Source: Nelumbo lutea (taxonomy: Eukaryota; Streptophyta; Magnoliopsida; Proteales; Nelumbonaceae). From it: a stretch of 64,000 bases of DNA. The notes below the pieces were generated by a model. That model had not been told where the DNA came from. It was given only the letters and a program-made list of their open reading frames with translations, and did no database searches. Below, piece by piece: positions 22,315 through 33,924 of the stretch. The translations under genes and the position numbers were made by a program. Where the stretch lies: NCBI GenBank assembly GCA_022828595.1, contig JAKGHH010000005.1, forward strand, positions 64,289,655 to 64,353,654. The letters run 5' to 3'. Position 1 is the stretch's first letter; each line of letters opens with the position of its first letter.

Positions 22315-22846
22315 GAAATGAAGCATGAAAACCATATGAAACTGTGTGATTATCTGGATTCTGGAATGGACACTTAATGAAGAGGCTTTCAACAGATTCA
22401 ATGAAAATTCAGATAAATCAATTGATAAGAACATTAAGCTTACATTAGTAAGAGAACAGGCAATAGGAAAACCGGAAAAGAGAAGATAAGAAATTGGTTT
22501 TCCATTTAAGGGGAAAACAGGCAAAGTAAACAAGTTGTGGCAAGTTTATCCCCATCCTATAAGTAGTACAAACTGGAACGCATGGTTTCTCTTTCACTAG
22601 ACAAAGAAAAAAAAGTCCTTACAGATAAATCATAAAAGCAGTAAATTATTATCATTAAAATATTAAAAATACATCTTCGCATATGAAAAATGTAAAAAGA
22701 ATCTTAAAATATAGCAGCAGAAACATGTATATTTCTTCCCAAATGGCACAATGATATTCCAACCTTATAGATCATGCACCAGTTCCTACTTTTTTTTCCA
22801 GAAAACTACTTGACATTCAAATTTTAAGCATAAAAGATGGCCATAC

Positions 22847-22950
22847 CGATTCAATGTCCTCTCTCATGTGTCTGAGTTTTACATTAAAAATTCCTAGCCA
22901 CTCGTCATATCATCTACACAAATCATTGCTGATTCTAAACCTTGCAAAAC
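22847..22950 (-). CDS. SEC3: SEC3 exon c, one-base deletion
   Basis: 104 bp where 105 are expected. The reading starts [15 protein letters not shown], then shifts; the rest reads [20 protein letters not shown] only if one G is added in the ATG(G)ACG context near 22904. The acceptor (GTGCAG) and donor (GTATGG) are good. The reading as it stands meets a TAG three codons later. Either a real frameshift or a homopolymer consensus error. Confidence 0.88.
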
Positions 22951-23032
22951 CTGCACTTGAATGTAATACCAGTTAAATATCCAAACTACAGAAATCACCT
23001 GAAGGACTTGAACATAAAAAATAAATAAATAA

Positions 23033-23345
23033 ATGCAGAGAGATTGAGCCAAATAGGCCTTAGTTTCTTATTTATTTCAGTAGCTTTGTTTCTGCTGTTA
23101 TATCTGCTATAGTGGGCCTGCTTTATGCACCTTAATACTTATTTTCTTTTATGTTTTAAGTCTGCTGCCCAACTAAGGACACTCTTGTAATTTCACATAA
23201 TTTTGTTTCAGCACATATTAAATAAAATAAGATAGACAGAGAGAGGGGATTGAACTATTCTCTTCCTCTTCTCTTCTCTTCTCTTCTTCCTAAAGCTTCT
23301 ACTGAACTTCTTCTCCTTTCTTTCTTCCTTTATCTATTTTCAGAT
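23033..23345 (+). mobile_element. LTR-like fragment
   Basis: Same order of motifs as the solo LTR at 21989-22314 (TGGGCCTG, CTGCTGCCCAACTAAGGACA, ATTAAATAAAAT, CT-rich tail, CTTCTACTGAAC) but more diverged. No duplication identified; both edges are estimates. Confidence 0.35.
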
Positions 23346-23504
23346 TTATTGCAGGTGTATTTTGCTACTATAAAAAACATGAGATTTTTTACCATCTCCC
23401 ACTTTGGAAAGAATTTTAGACATTTAGTGCAGTGATCAAATGAACCAGAACCAGGATTACAGGTCAGACCAGCACTAGTAAAATGCAATGTTTTCTGTTT
23501 TATT

Positions 23505-23900
23505 GGAGACAACAAACAAGAACTTTATTAATAATCAAAAGGAAAAGAGAAAATGCATATATATGGCAAGCCTCCCTAGTCGAAGAGTCAATCCCCACAG
23601 CTAATTCAGCCAAGAAATCCACAATTGTATAAACTCAACCCTTGTTCCTCGTCTCAAGAAAAGTTAGCCCAGCTGGGTAGAAGCAGAACTCCAGAAAAGC
23701 TATCTGTGATGTACTAAGCCAAACTGTCAACTAGGGAGTTAGCCGATCTGTGGTGGATCCATCAGAACAACATGTTCCCTCTAGCAAACACAGATCTCCC
23801 TCCCTGATAAAATATTGTAACAATCAAGGGCCCTCATTCACCTGAGAATCTTCTTCCACCCAACTCATGAATAACCTAGGAAGAACATCAGCTGTAAATA
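23505..23900 (-). mobile_element. Possible LINE 3' fragment
   Basis: The antisense reading near 23640-23560 gives VDFLAELAVGIDSS, like the end of an L1 RNase H domain, followed by an ACTTTATTAATAATC end typical of other LINE tails here. No other support. Confidence 0.3.
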
Positions 23901-24496
23901 TTGAAGAAAGAGAGGATATCAGATCTAATAGAATTCCCAATGCCAATGGGACCTAAATAAATTAATAGGATGTCAATAGTTAAGTCCAATTGCCAACGTG
24001 ATGGTGATGAGGTCATAAAAAAAAAGAATTGCTCTTAAGAAATAATGCTACTAGAGTAACTCTTACTGCTGATAAAAAGAACAAAAAAATAAAAAAGAAT
24101 CATATCATAGGCCACATAACAAGTGGTGAAGAACAACAGGGTGGGGAGTGCAAGTTTAAGGCTCTACAAGGGTAAGGCTGAAAATGTTGGTCATGGATCA
24201 AGGTACCAAGACCAGATTTGGGAGAATACAGGTGCCACTGAAATTTCCTAAACAGATTGGAATACAAATCCCAAACAGATTATATGAAATTTTAAGGCAA
24301 GTGGTTACAAGAAGGTTTTCAGCAAGTCCCAAAGAAAGAAATTGGAGAGAAGGGGTCACATGGTACACCTGCAAAATGCATCATTGGAGAAAAAGAAGCA
24401 ACTAATTAACCAGTCAAACCTTGGTCAATTTGGCTGAAAATTTGGTGGCATTAAAGTACTCTTATAGTACTAAAATACTGTATATTTTCAGCTCAA
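23901..24496. other. SEC3 intron, no recognised feature
   Basis: No supported coding frame or repeat boundary. Ends at the TCCAA target duplication of the Copia nest. Confidence 0.4.
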
Positions 24497-24501
24497 TCCA
24501 A

Positions 24502-24873
24502 AGTAGAAGTTCAGGATTGTTATCAGTCTTGAACCCTAAGGGATTTCAGGTTCGAAAATAAGAAGAAAGGTAAAGAGAAAAGAGGAGGAAGGGGGAGGAG
24601 AAGCAGTAGAACACAAGAGTTGAAAAGGAGGAGCAGAAGCTTAATGTTCTGCCGCCGCCACTTTAATTAATATTTATAGGTTATGCTCATTACATGGAAA
24701 GGACAGATCTGCCCTTAGTCTTTACATAACAAATAGAGCAAAAATAAGACTGAAATAAATAACAACTGAAACAACTAAATGACCAATAGCTAACCCTAGG
24801 AAGACTAGAACACCTTCTACCCTACGAACACAGTGGGACCGTAGCTGTGGGGCCCACATCAGTGTTCTCTACA
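24502..24873 (-). repeat. Copia-1 3' LTR
   Basis: 372 bp; paired with 35798-36163. Includes two short in/dels relative to its partner. Followed on the right by the polypurine tract. Confidence 0.92.
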
Positions 24874-24929
24874 CTCCCCCTCAAGTTGGGAATAAATGTT
24901 TATCATTCCCAACTTGGATAGTGCTATAT

Positions 24930-25938
24930 TAATAGCTGCTTGATTATCACAATACAGCATCAGGGGCTTCTCATACTCAATACCCAACTCCTCAAGTAGT
25001 GATCTCAGCCAAAGAATTTCAGCCACTTTGTTAGCCATTGACCTATACTCAGCTTCAACAATCGGGAGACAACACTCTGTTTCTTAATCCTCCAAGAGAC
25101 CAGGTTACCTCCCACAAGAGCACAATATCCAGAGGTGGACCTTCTGTTGTCAACACTCCCAGCCCAATCGACATCCGTATAGACTTCCACCTTCATGTGG
25201 TCATTGTTCTTGAATAGTATACCTCTACCCGGGCATCTCTTCAAGTATGCTAGTATTCTTGATGCTGCTAGAAGTTGTGTGGTTCTAAGAGAATGCATGT
25301 ACTGATTGACAACACTAACTGCATAACTGATATCTCGTCGAGTGAGGCATAGATATAGGAGCTTTCCCACTAACTATTGGAACATAACTTTGTCTTCAAA
25401 CAGCTCCCCACTCTCTACACTAATCCTGTGGTTCTTTTCAATGGGTGTATCTGCAGGTTTCACACCCAGCTTTCCAGTTTCAGCCAACAGATTTAGAACA
25501 TATTTCCTCTGAGAGACAAAGATCCCCTGTTTAGATCTAGCAACCTCAATACCCAAAAAGTACCGTTGTGCACCTAAATCTTTCACCTCAAACTCTTGAT
25601 GAAGGAGCTGTTTAAGGGACTCAATCTCATGGCTGTCATTTCCTGTCACTACAATATCATCAACATATACTGCAAGTAGTGTCAGTGAGGACTCCACCCT
25701 CTTGATGAACAGTGTATGATCTGACTGGGCCTGTACATAACCGAACTTCCCAAGGGCTAGTCTGAATCTGTCGAACCAAGCTCTAGGTGATTGCTTCAAA
25801 CCATACAATGCCTTATTGAGCCGGCAGACCTTCTTACCTACCTCTGTATCATAGAATCCAGGAGGCAACTTCATGTAAACCTCTTCCTACAAGTCCCCAT
25901 TCAGGAAGGCATTTTTAGCATCCATTTGGTACAAAGGC
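24930..25938 (-). pseudogene. Copia-1 reverse transcriptase, 3' part, and RNase H, truncated
   Basis: Readings 25874-25374 (MKLPPGFYDTEVGKKVCRLN, LYGLKQSPRAWF, YVDDIVVTGND catalytic box, KDLGAQRYFLGIEVARSKQG) and 25370-25005 (GKLLYLCLTRRDISYAVSVV, VEVYTDVDWAGS, SGYCALVGGNLVSW). A stop near 25374 splits them. Compared with Copia-2, about 165 bp is missing from the C-terminal RNase H region at about 24918. Confidence 0.82.
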
Positions 25939-26318
25939 AGTAGAAGATCAAGACTGTAACCAGTCTTGAATCCTAATAGGTTTTAGGTTTACAAAACAGA
26001 AAAAAAGGAGAGAAAAGGAGAGAGAATAGAAGAGAAACAGGAGAACACATGTGGTTGAAAGGAAGGACAGGTTCTTCGAGATTTGCCGCCGCCACTTTCT
26101 TATTATTTATAGGTTATGGTTAGTACATAATGGAAAGGACACATTTGCCCTTAGTACTTACATAATAAATAAAGTAAATAAAACCTAAAATAAATAACAA
26201 CTAAATTAACAAACTGACTCAAACTGACACTACTATAACTGGAACAAATAACTACACATGTTGTCCTACGAACACAGTGGGGACCACTGTAGTGGGGCCC
26301 ACATCAGTGTTCTCTACA
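25939..26318 (-). repeat. Copia-2 3' LTR
   Basis: 380 bp, paired with 31517-31896. Confidence 0.92.
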
Positions 26319-26399
26319 CTCCCCCTCAAGTTGGGAGTAGATATCTATCATTCCCAACTTGGATAGGTCTGTCTCTAACTTCTTCCTTGGTACAACCTT

Positions 26400-27170
26400 G
26401 GTGAGGATATCCGCGAGCTACATATTAGATGTGATGTACGGAAGACACACTTCTTGTGATGTGACCCTTTCTCGCACAAAATGTCGATCAACTTCGATAT
26501 GTTTAGTTCTGTCATGCTGCACTAGGTTGTGGGCTATATTAATAGCTGCCTGATTATCACAATACAGCATTAAGGGCTTTTCATAGTCAATACCCAACTC
26601 TTCAAGTAGTGACCTCAGCCACAAGATTTCAGCCACTCCATTAGCCATTGACCTGTATTCCGCTTCAGCACTGGAGCAGGAAACAACACTCTACTTCTTA
26701 CTCCTCCAAGAGACAAGGTTACCTCCCACAAGGGCACAATATCCAGAGGTAGACCTTCTGTCATCAACACTCCCAGCCCAATCGGCATCTGTATAGACTT
26801 CCACCCTCATGTGATTATTGTTCTTGAGCAGTATACCTCTACCCGGGCATCTCTTCAAGTATGCTAATATTCTCTCTGCCGCAAGAAGATGAGAAGTTCT
26901 AGGGGAGTGCATGTACTGGCTAACAACACTAACTGCATAGCTGATATCCGGCCGAGTGAGGCAGAGATATAGGAGCTTTCCAACCAACCGTTGGAACATA
27001 ACTTTGTCTTCAAGAGGCTCCCCGCCCTCTGCACTAATCTTGTGATTTTGTTCGATGGGTGTATCAGTCGGCTTAACACCCAACTTTCCAGCTTCTGCCA
27101 ACAGATCTAGAACATATTTTCTCTGAGAGATAAAAATCCCCTGCTTGGATCTAGCAACCTCAATACCCAA
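26400..27170 (-). pseudogene. Copia-2 reverse transcriptase end and RNase H
   Basis: 27170-26691 reads MGIEVARSKQGIFISQRKYV, GKLLYLCLTRPDISYAVSVV, VEVYTDADWAGSVDDRRSTS (an RNase H catalytic Asp) and ends at KK. 26648-26418 reads MANGVAEILWLRSLLEELG, LYCDNQAAINIAHN and TKHIEVDRHFVRERV. A stop near 26691 (Gln to TAG in the KQSVV box) separates them. Confidence 0.85.
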
Positions 27171-27276
27171 AAAGTACCGTAGTGCACCAAGACTCCACCC
27201 TGCTTGGATCTAGCAACCTCAATACCCAAAAAGTACCATAGTGCACCAAGACTCCACCCTGCTTGGATCTAGCAAC
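27141..27276 (-). repeat. 59-bp tandem duplication in Copia-2 pol
   Basis: Units at 27141-27199 and 27200-27258 differ at one base, with an 18-bp third partial unit at 27259-27276. It duplicates the codons around the FLGIEVARS motif and destroys the frame. Absent from Copia-1. Confidence 0.9.
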
Positions 27277-29451
27277 ATATTTTCTCTTGATGATGGAGCT
27301 GTTTGAGGGACTCAATCTCATGACTGTCATTTCCTGTCACCACAATATCATCAACATATACTGCAAGTAGTGTCAGAGAGGACTCTACCCTCTTGATGAA
27401 TAGTGTATGATCTGACTGGGCCTGTACATAACCAAACTTTCCAAGGGCTAATCTGAACCTATCAAACCAGGCTCTAGGTGACTGCTTCAAACCATACAAT
27501 GCCTTGTTCAGTCGGCAAACCTTCTTACCTGTCTCTGTATCATAGAATCCAGGAGGCAACTGCATGTAAACCTTTTCCTGTAAGTCTCCATTCAGAAAGG
27601 CATTTTTAACATCCATCTGAAACAGGGGCCAAGAATGATTTGCTGCAAAGGATAACAGAACTCGGATGGTGGTCATCTTGGCTACTGGGGCAAAGGTCTC
27701 CAAGTAGTCTATACCATAAGTCTGAGTGAATCCTTTTGCAACCAGCCGGGCTTTGTACCTTTCAATAGAGCCATCAGCATTATGCTTCACAGTGAACACC
27801 CGTCTGCATCCCACCAGTTTCTTTCCTTTTGGTGGGTCAACCAGTGCCCAAGTATTATTCTTCAACAGGGCATCCATTTCGACTTGCATTGCATCTTTCC
27901 ATTTTGGAACTAATAAGGCTTCTTGCACTGTTTTTGGAATAGGGACATCGGCAATGGAAGTGAGATAGGACCGGTAAGATGGAGACAAACGATCATAGGA
28001 TAAGAACTGTGAGATGCTGTGAGTTGTAGAGGTGGTGCAATGTCGTTTCCCTTTGCGAATGGCAATAGGGAGATCAAGGTCATCCACAAGAGGGGAAGTG
28101 GAAACAGTGAGAGGTATCTCAGTAGGCTCTGGATCTAGAGCCGCGGAAGGAACTGGAGCTGGCCGGAACTGCCGATGACTAGGATCAGCCTGCCTGCATC
28201 GCCTGTGATAGACTCTCAACTCCGGCTCCCTCTGACCACCCTCACCACTACAGCCTTCATTATCCAGTGGAATAGGTAAAGGAACAGTCCCACTTCTACC
28301 AGCCCCACTTCCACTTTCACTACTCTCCCCCTGAGGAAAGAAACTCAAAACAACCCCACTCTCACTGCTCTCCCCCTGAGGAGAAACCCTAGGATAATGG
28401 GGTGTCTCCTCAAAGAAGGTGACATCCATGGAGACAAACCGTTTCCCTGAAACCGGATCATAGCAACAATAACCCTTTTGAGTTTGTGCATAACCAAGGA
28501 AAATGCATTTAGAGGCCTTAGGTTCAAACTTGGAATGATGAGGCCCGGGAAGCTGAACGAAGCAGGTACAACCAAAGGTTTTAAGGGGAACAATAAACAA
28601 CTCCTCGTCTGGGTATAGAAGGGAAAATGGGGTTCTCATATCAAGAACCCGGGAAGGAACTCGATTAATGAGATAAACTGCCGTGAGGATAGCATCACCC
28701 CAGAAGCGAATAGGTACATTGGAGGTAAACATAATGCTTTTAGCCACCTCCAAGATATGCCTATTCTTCCTTTCGGCAACGCCGTTCTGCTGTGGTGTAT
28801 AAGGTAAAGTGCTCTGGTGAATAACTCCATGGCTAAGAAGGTAGGAGGTCAATGGCTGAGCAAAGTATTCCTTTGCATTATCAGATCTAAGGACTTTGAT
28901 TTTGGTCCCAAACTGAGTGAGAACCATCTGATGGAAGTTTTGTGTTAGAGCAGGAATCTCATCCCGAGAACGCATAAGATAGACCCAAGAAAACCAGGTA
29001 TGGTCATCAACAAACAGTAGAAAATATATGTACCCACCCATAGAAGATATATGATATGGCCCCCAAACATCAGTATGCACAATATCAAAAGAGGAATTAC
29101 TCATTTTATTACTTAAAGAATAAGAGGTTCTACAATGTTCGGCAAACTCACAACTCTCACACCTCAACTTTGATAACTCAACAGTCTCAAATAAAGCAGG
29201 AAACAGATTCTTCAAAGACTTAAAAGACAAATGACCTAATCAGTTATGCCAAAGCATAAACAAACTCACAGACTGGGAAACAAAAGACTTCTTATCCACT
29301 AACTCCTCCCGACGAGAACTTTCTCCAAGCAGATAGATCCCGTTCGTCTCACGGCCAGTCCCAATCACCTTCCTCGTCTTCAAATCCTGAAAAACACATC
29401 GGTCAAGGAAAAAGGTCATTGAACAGTTCATGTGTTTGGTAATACTACTAA
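27269..29451 (-). pseudogene. Copia-2 integrase and reverse transcriptase
   Basis: 29431-29240 carries the pre-integrase segment (DRCVFQDLKTRKVIGTGRE) and ends at a CGA-to-TGA stop before LGHLSF. From 29230 a 653-residue reading holds the HTDVWGPYHISSMGGY integrase core with LRSDNAKEYF and NGVAERKNRHI (D, D, E), the post-integrase FLGYAQTQKGYCCYDP, an acidic/Ser linker, and the reverse transcriptase with [35 protein letters not shown] and YVDDIVVTGND. It ends in a 59-bp tandem duplication that breaks the frame. Confidence 0.88.
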
Positions 29452-30702
29452 CTAAAAGCAGGTTAGTATCAATCTTAGCTTGATGTCTCCCTTGCCCGAA
29501 ATGGGAACAAGAGAGCCATCAGCAATGGATACTCTATCTCGGCCAGAGGACAAGTGATAAGAAGTGAACAAAGATGGCAAGCTAGTCATATGGTCGGATG
29601 CACCTGAATCTATTACCCAGTAGTGATCAGTATTACCTGGAGCTGAAGCATGGTAAGCTGAGGCTTGAGTACCTAAATGTGCAAATGCAAATGTGGCAGG
29701 AGCTGATGGTGACCGAGATGGCTGAGCTGAACTCCCAACTTCCTTTTCCAACTGTATGAGGGCAGCCCGAACAGCAGCTAAAGTCTCTAGGGATGTGCCT
29801 GATGAGGATGTTGAATCAGTGTTCACGGCCACATGAGCATTACCCTTCTTATTTCTTAGTTTTGCTGGGACCAAGTGAGGATGTAGCTTCCAACAAGTAT
29901 CTTTTGTGTGCTTGGGTTTCTTGCAATGTTCACATACCAGATCCCGTTTATCTTCCTTCTTCCGGTCCCTTTCTGAGTCACCCCCTGGCTTAGGTTTAAT
30001 AGCTGTCAAGGCTGGGAAAGAGGGCTGAGGCTGCATCATGACTTTCCTCCTGGTCTCTTCCCTATGCACCAGGGAGTATGCTTGAGAAAGGGTCACACTA
30101 TCCCTTGTCAATATCTGTTGTCGCACAATGTCATATTCTGAATTCAAACCAGCCAGAAACTCAAATACCCTATTCGTCTCGACTTGCTTTCTGTGAATCT
30201 GTGCATCTTTGGGACTCTCCCACTCAAGAGTCTCTAGATGGTCAATCTCATGCCACAAGGATTTCAAGGTAGAGAAGTAGACAGAAACTGGCTTCTCTCC
30301 TGGTTTAAGGCTATTCACCTCACACTTCAGTTCATAGGCTCTGGCAACATTAAGGGGTTGGGAATAGGTTTCTTTCACAACATCCCATATCTCTTTGGCT
30401 GTCTTTGCCCACAAGTAATTTCGGCTGATATGTGGCTGCATAGAATTACACACCCATGCCATAACCAAATAGTTCTCTTGAACCCACTTGGTGTATGTTG
30501 GGTCCTCCTTGGAAGGTTCTTTCACATCTCCCAAGAGGTAACCCGGTTTTCTCCTTCCTCCAATAGCCATCATGGCTGATTGCGCCCACTCCAAATAATT
30601 TGACCCATCAAATCTCATAGTTGTAATCTGAAACCCGGTTTTAGATACACTACCATAACTGTGGTTTCCAAAACTACTTTCTCCCTGACCCTTAAACTCC
30701 AT
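29452..30702 (-). pseudogene. Copia-2 Gag and start of protease
   Basis: 416 residues starting MEFKGQGESSFGNHSYG. Capsid region as in Copia-1 (RFDGSNYLEWAQSAMMAIGG, HISRNYLWAKTAKEIWDV), intact CX2CX4HX4C zinc knuckle (CEHCKKPKHTKDTC), then the protease IDSGASDHMT and LVPISGKGDIKL. The frame is lost at once after this because about 40 bp present in Copia-1 is missing (between the KL codons and the DTNL codons). The gag part itself is open and could be translated if the LTR is active. Confidence 0.88.
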
Positions 30703-31516
30703 CTTTGATCAAGATTCAGTGGCTACAAACTGTTAGAGTCACTATGCCAAAAAACAGAGTCAAACAAGCAGGTTTGAAAACTGATCCGAAACCAACACAA
30801 ATCTTATTTGATATGATCTGAAACCAACCCAAATCTGATCTGAAATCAATCGCCTATCACAATATAGGCAAGGAATCAACTCAAATCTGATCTGAAATCA
30901 ATCGGCATGCACAGTGCCAGGCAGCCTGTCAATCTGAGATGCTATTTTCTGAAATCACTACTATGGGGCCCACTGCTGCGAGAGCAAAATTAGGGTTTCA
31001 ACGGGTTTCAACTGTGGGTCTGAAATAAGTGCTCAACTGCACTCTCCAACCACTCCGCACAAGTGGGGCTTGTCGTAGGGCAATATGAAACCCTAAAAAC
31101 TAATCACCTCTGAGAGGGAAGGGGTTCGGCCCAGCAGTCAAACCCTAGAAACAGAGTTAAACATAGTTTGGCAAGTCAAACCCTAGAAGCAAACTTGAAC
31201 ACAGTTCGGCCCCTACTTCTAGATAGGTCCAACCTATCTCGACTGATTGCAGTCTCTGAAACTCAATAAAAAAACTTGCTTATGTACCTCGGTTTACTAT
31301 CTTCTAGGGTTACCTGAACCCTAACCTTCGCTGCTTCTTCCTGATTACCAACTCTCTGCAAGCTGCGGCAAGTCTTCAACTGCTGCGAACCTCTCCTGGT
31401 AAAATCTCCAAGATTCAGCCACCGAATACTTCTTCAAAGCTTCCAGCCCTAGCTAGTCCTCATGTGGTCGGCTGGACTAGACACACATGAGAAGCCCTAG
31501 ATAGGCTCTGATACCA

Positions 31517-31896
31517 AGTAGAAGATCAAGACTGTAATCAGTCTTGAATCCTAATAGGTTTTAGGTTTACAAAACAGAAGAAAAGTGAGAGAAATGAGAG
31601 AGAATAGAAGAGAAATAGGAAAACACAAGTGGTTGAAAGGAGGGACAGATTTTGACAGATTTGCCGCTGCCACTTTCTTATTATTTATAGGTTATGTTTA
31701 GTACATAATGGAAAGGACACATCTGCCCTTAGTACTTACATAATAAATAAAGTAAATAAAAGCTGAAATAAATAACAACTGAATTAACAAATTGACTCAA
31801 ACTAAAACTACTATAACTGAAACAAATAACTACACATGTTGTCCTACGAACACAGTGGGGACCACTGTAGTGGGGCCCACATCAGTGTTCTCTACA
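31517..31896 (-). repeat. Copia-2 5' LTR
   Basis: 380 bp, next to a TGGTATCAGAGC primer-binding site complementary to initiator Met tRNA. Confidence 0.92.
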
Positions 31897-31901
31897 AAGG
31901 C

Positions 31902-32270
31902 CAAGTGTAGCTTGCTGCAAGAGATAATAGAACCCGAATGGTAGTCATCTTGGCTACCGGGGCAAATGTCTCCAAGTAATCTATACCATAAGTCTAAGTG
32001 AACCCTTTTGCAACTAGCCGAGCTTTGTACCTCTCAATGGAACCATCCGCATTGTGCTTCATAATAAATACCCATTTGCATCCTATTGGTTTCTTTCCTT
32101 TGGGCAAGTTTCCCAGGTATTATTTTTCAACAGGGTATCCATTTCAACTTGCATTGCACCTCTCCACTCTGGGACTGATAGGGCTTCTTGCACTATTCTT
32201 GGAATAGGGACATTAGCAACGAAAGTGAGATAGGACCTGTAGGAGGGAGATAGGCGATCATAGGACAAAA
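31902..32270 (-). pseudogene. Copia-1 reverse transcriptase, 5' part
   Basis: Contains SYDRLSPSYRSYLT and QEALSVPEWRGAMQVEMDTL, the region before the Copia reverse transcriptase, then in other frames [11 protein letters not shown] and APVAKMTTI-like stretches. It ends at the AAGGC duplication where Copia-2 is inserted. The rest of the domain is at 25374-25938. Confidence 0.8.
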
Positions 32271-32474
32271 ACTAGGAGATGCAGTGGGTTGTAGATGTGG
32301 TGCAATGTCGTTTTCCTTTACGGATGGCAATGGGAAGGTCAAGGTCATCTGCAGGGGGTGAGGTAGCAATAATGGAAGGAGTCTCTGTGGGCCCTGGGAC
32401 TGTAATATCTGGACTTGGAGCCCAGAAGAGGTTGGAGCTGGCCGAGACTGCTGATGACCGGGATCAACCTTCCT

Positions 32475-33924
32475 TCATCGCCTGTGATAGACTCTCAACT
32501 CCCGATCCCCCTGACCACCCTCGCTACTGCAGCCCTCATCACCCATTGAAATAGGTAAGGGAACAACCCCAAAAGTATTAACCCTGCCCTCACTGCACTC
32601 CCCCTGAAGAAAAGGACCCAAATCTTCACGCTCACTACTCTCCCCCTGAGGAGAGACCCGAGAATAATAGGGTGTCTCTTCAAAGAAAGTGACATCCATG
32701 GATACAAACTTCTTCCCTGAGACGGGATCATAGCAGCAATAACCCTTTTGAGTTTGTGCATAACCAAGAAAGATGCATTTGGAGGCATTGGGTTCGAACT
32801 TGGGTGATGGGGACCAAGAAGCTGAACAAAACAGGTACAACCAAATGTTTTGAGGGGAATAGTAAACAACTCCTCATTGGGGTATAGAAGGGAAAAATGA
32901 GGTTTCATATCAAGAACCCAGGAAGGAACCCGATTAATAAGATATACCGCCGTAAGGATAGCATCACCCCAGAAGCGAATAGGGACATTGGAGGTAAACA
33001 TAATACTTCTAGCCACCTCCAAGATGTGCCTATTCTTCCTTTCTGCAACCCCATTCTGCTGAGGTGTATGAGGGCAAGTGCTCTAGTGGATAACCCCATG
33101 ATTAAGGAGGTACGATGCCAATGGCTTAGCAAAGTATTCCTTTGCATTATCAGATCTAAGAACTTTGATCCTGACATCAAACTGGGTTAGGATCATTTGG
33201 TGGAAGTTTTGGGTCAGGGCAGGAACCTCATCTCGTGAACGCATAAGATAAACCCAAGAAATCGGGTGTGGTCATCAACAAATAACAAAAAATATCTGTA
33301 TCCACCCATAGAAGGAATGTGATATGGCTCCCAAACATCAGTATGCACAATATCAAATGAACTATTACTCATTTTATTACTCAATGAATAAGAGTTTCTA
33401 CAATGTTTAGCAAATTCACAACTTTCACATTTCAACTGAGATAACTCAACAGGCTCAAACAAAGTTGGGAACAGACTCTTTAAGGACTGAAAAGACAAAT
33501 GACCCAATCGGTTAGGCCAAAGCATAACCGGACTCACAACCTGAGAAACAAGTAACTTCTTATCCACTGACTCTTCCCGAGGAGAACTCTCCCCGAGTAG
33601 GTAGATCCCATTCGTCTCACGGCCAATCCCAATCACCTTCTTCGTCTCCAAGTCCTGAAAAACACATCGGTCAAGGAAGAAAGTTACTGAACAATTCATA
33701 TGTTTGGAAATACTACTAACAGAAATGAGGTTAGTATCAAATTTAGGAACATGCAAGACAGAAGACAAGGAGATAGTATCCGACAGTTTGATGTTACCCT
33801 TGCCAGAAATAGGGACAAGAGAGCCATCAGCTATAGATACTTTATCCCTACCAGAAGATAAGTGATAAGTAGTAAACAAAGAGGGCAAGCTAGTCATATG
33901 GTCAGATGCACCTGAATCTATTAT
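32475..33924 (-). pseudogene. Copia-1 protease and integrase, broken
   Basis: Follows the TGA in the same frame: IDSGASDHMT aspartic protease, LVPISGKGNIKLSDTISL, then the GAG-pre-integrase zinc region (LGHLSFQSLKSLFP, CESCEFAKHCR), and the integrase core with HTDVWEPYHIPSMGGY. The frame shifts near 33214 and again within 33190-32475, where LRSDNAKEY-like, WGDAILTAVYLINRVPS and FLGYAQTQKGYCCYDP segments lie in different frames. Integrase would join element DNA to the genome; this copy cannot make it. Confidence 0.82.

Larger units (their letters stand above)
25939..31896 (-). mobile_element. Copia-2, full-length, nested inside Copia-1
   Basis: LTRs at 25939-26318 and 31517-31896, each 380 bp; target duplication AAGGC at 25934-25938 and 31897-31901. 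The flanking Copia-1 coding is contiguous once it is removed. Primer site TTGGTATCAGAGCC lies just inside the 5' LTR (31503-31516); the polypurine tract lies right of 26318. By eye the two LTRs differ at roughly 24 places, about 6%. The LTR is clearly related to Copia-1's (shared GCCGCC.CCACTTT, GGGGCCCACATCAGTGTTCTCTACA end), so this is insertion into a close relative in the same orientation. Confidence 0.93.
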
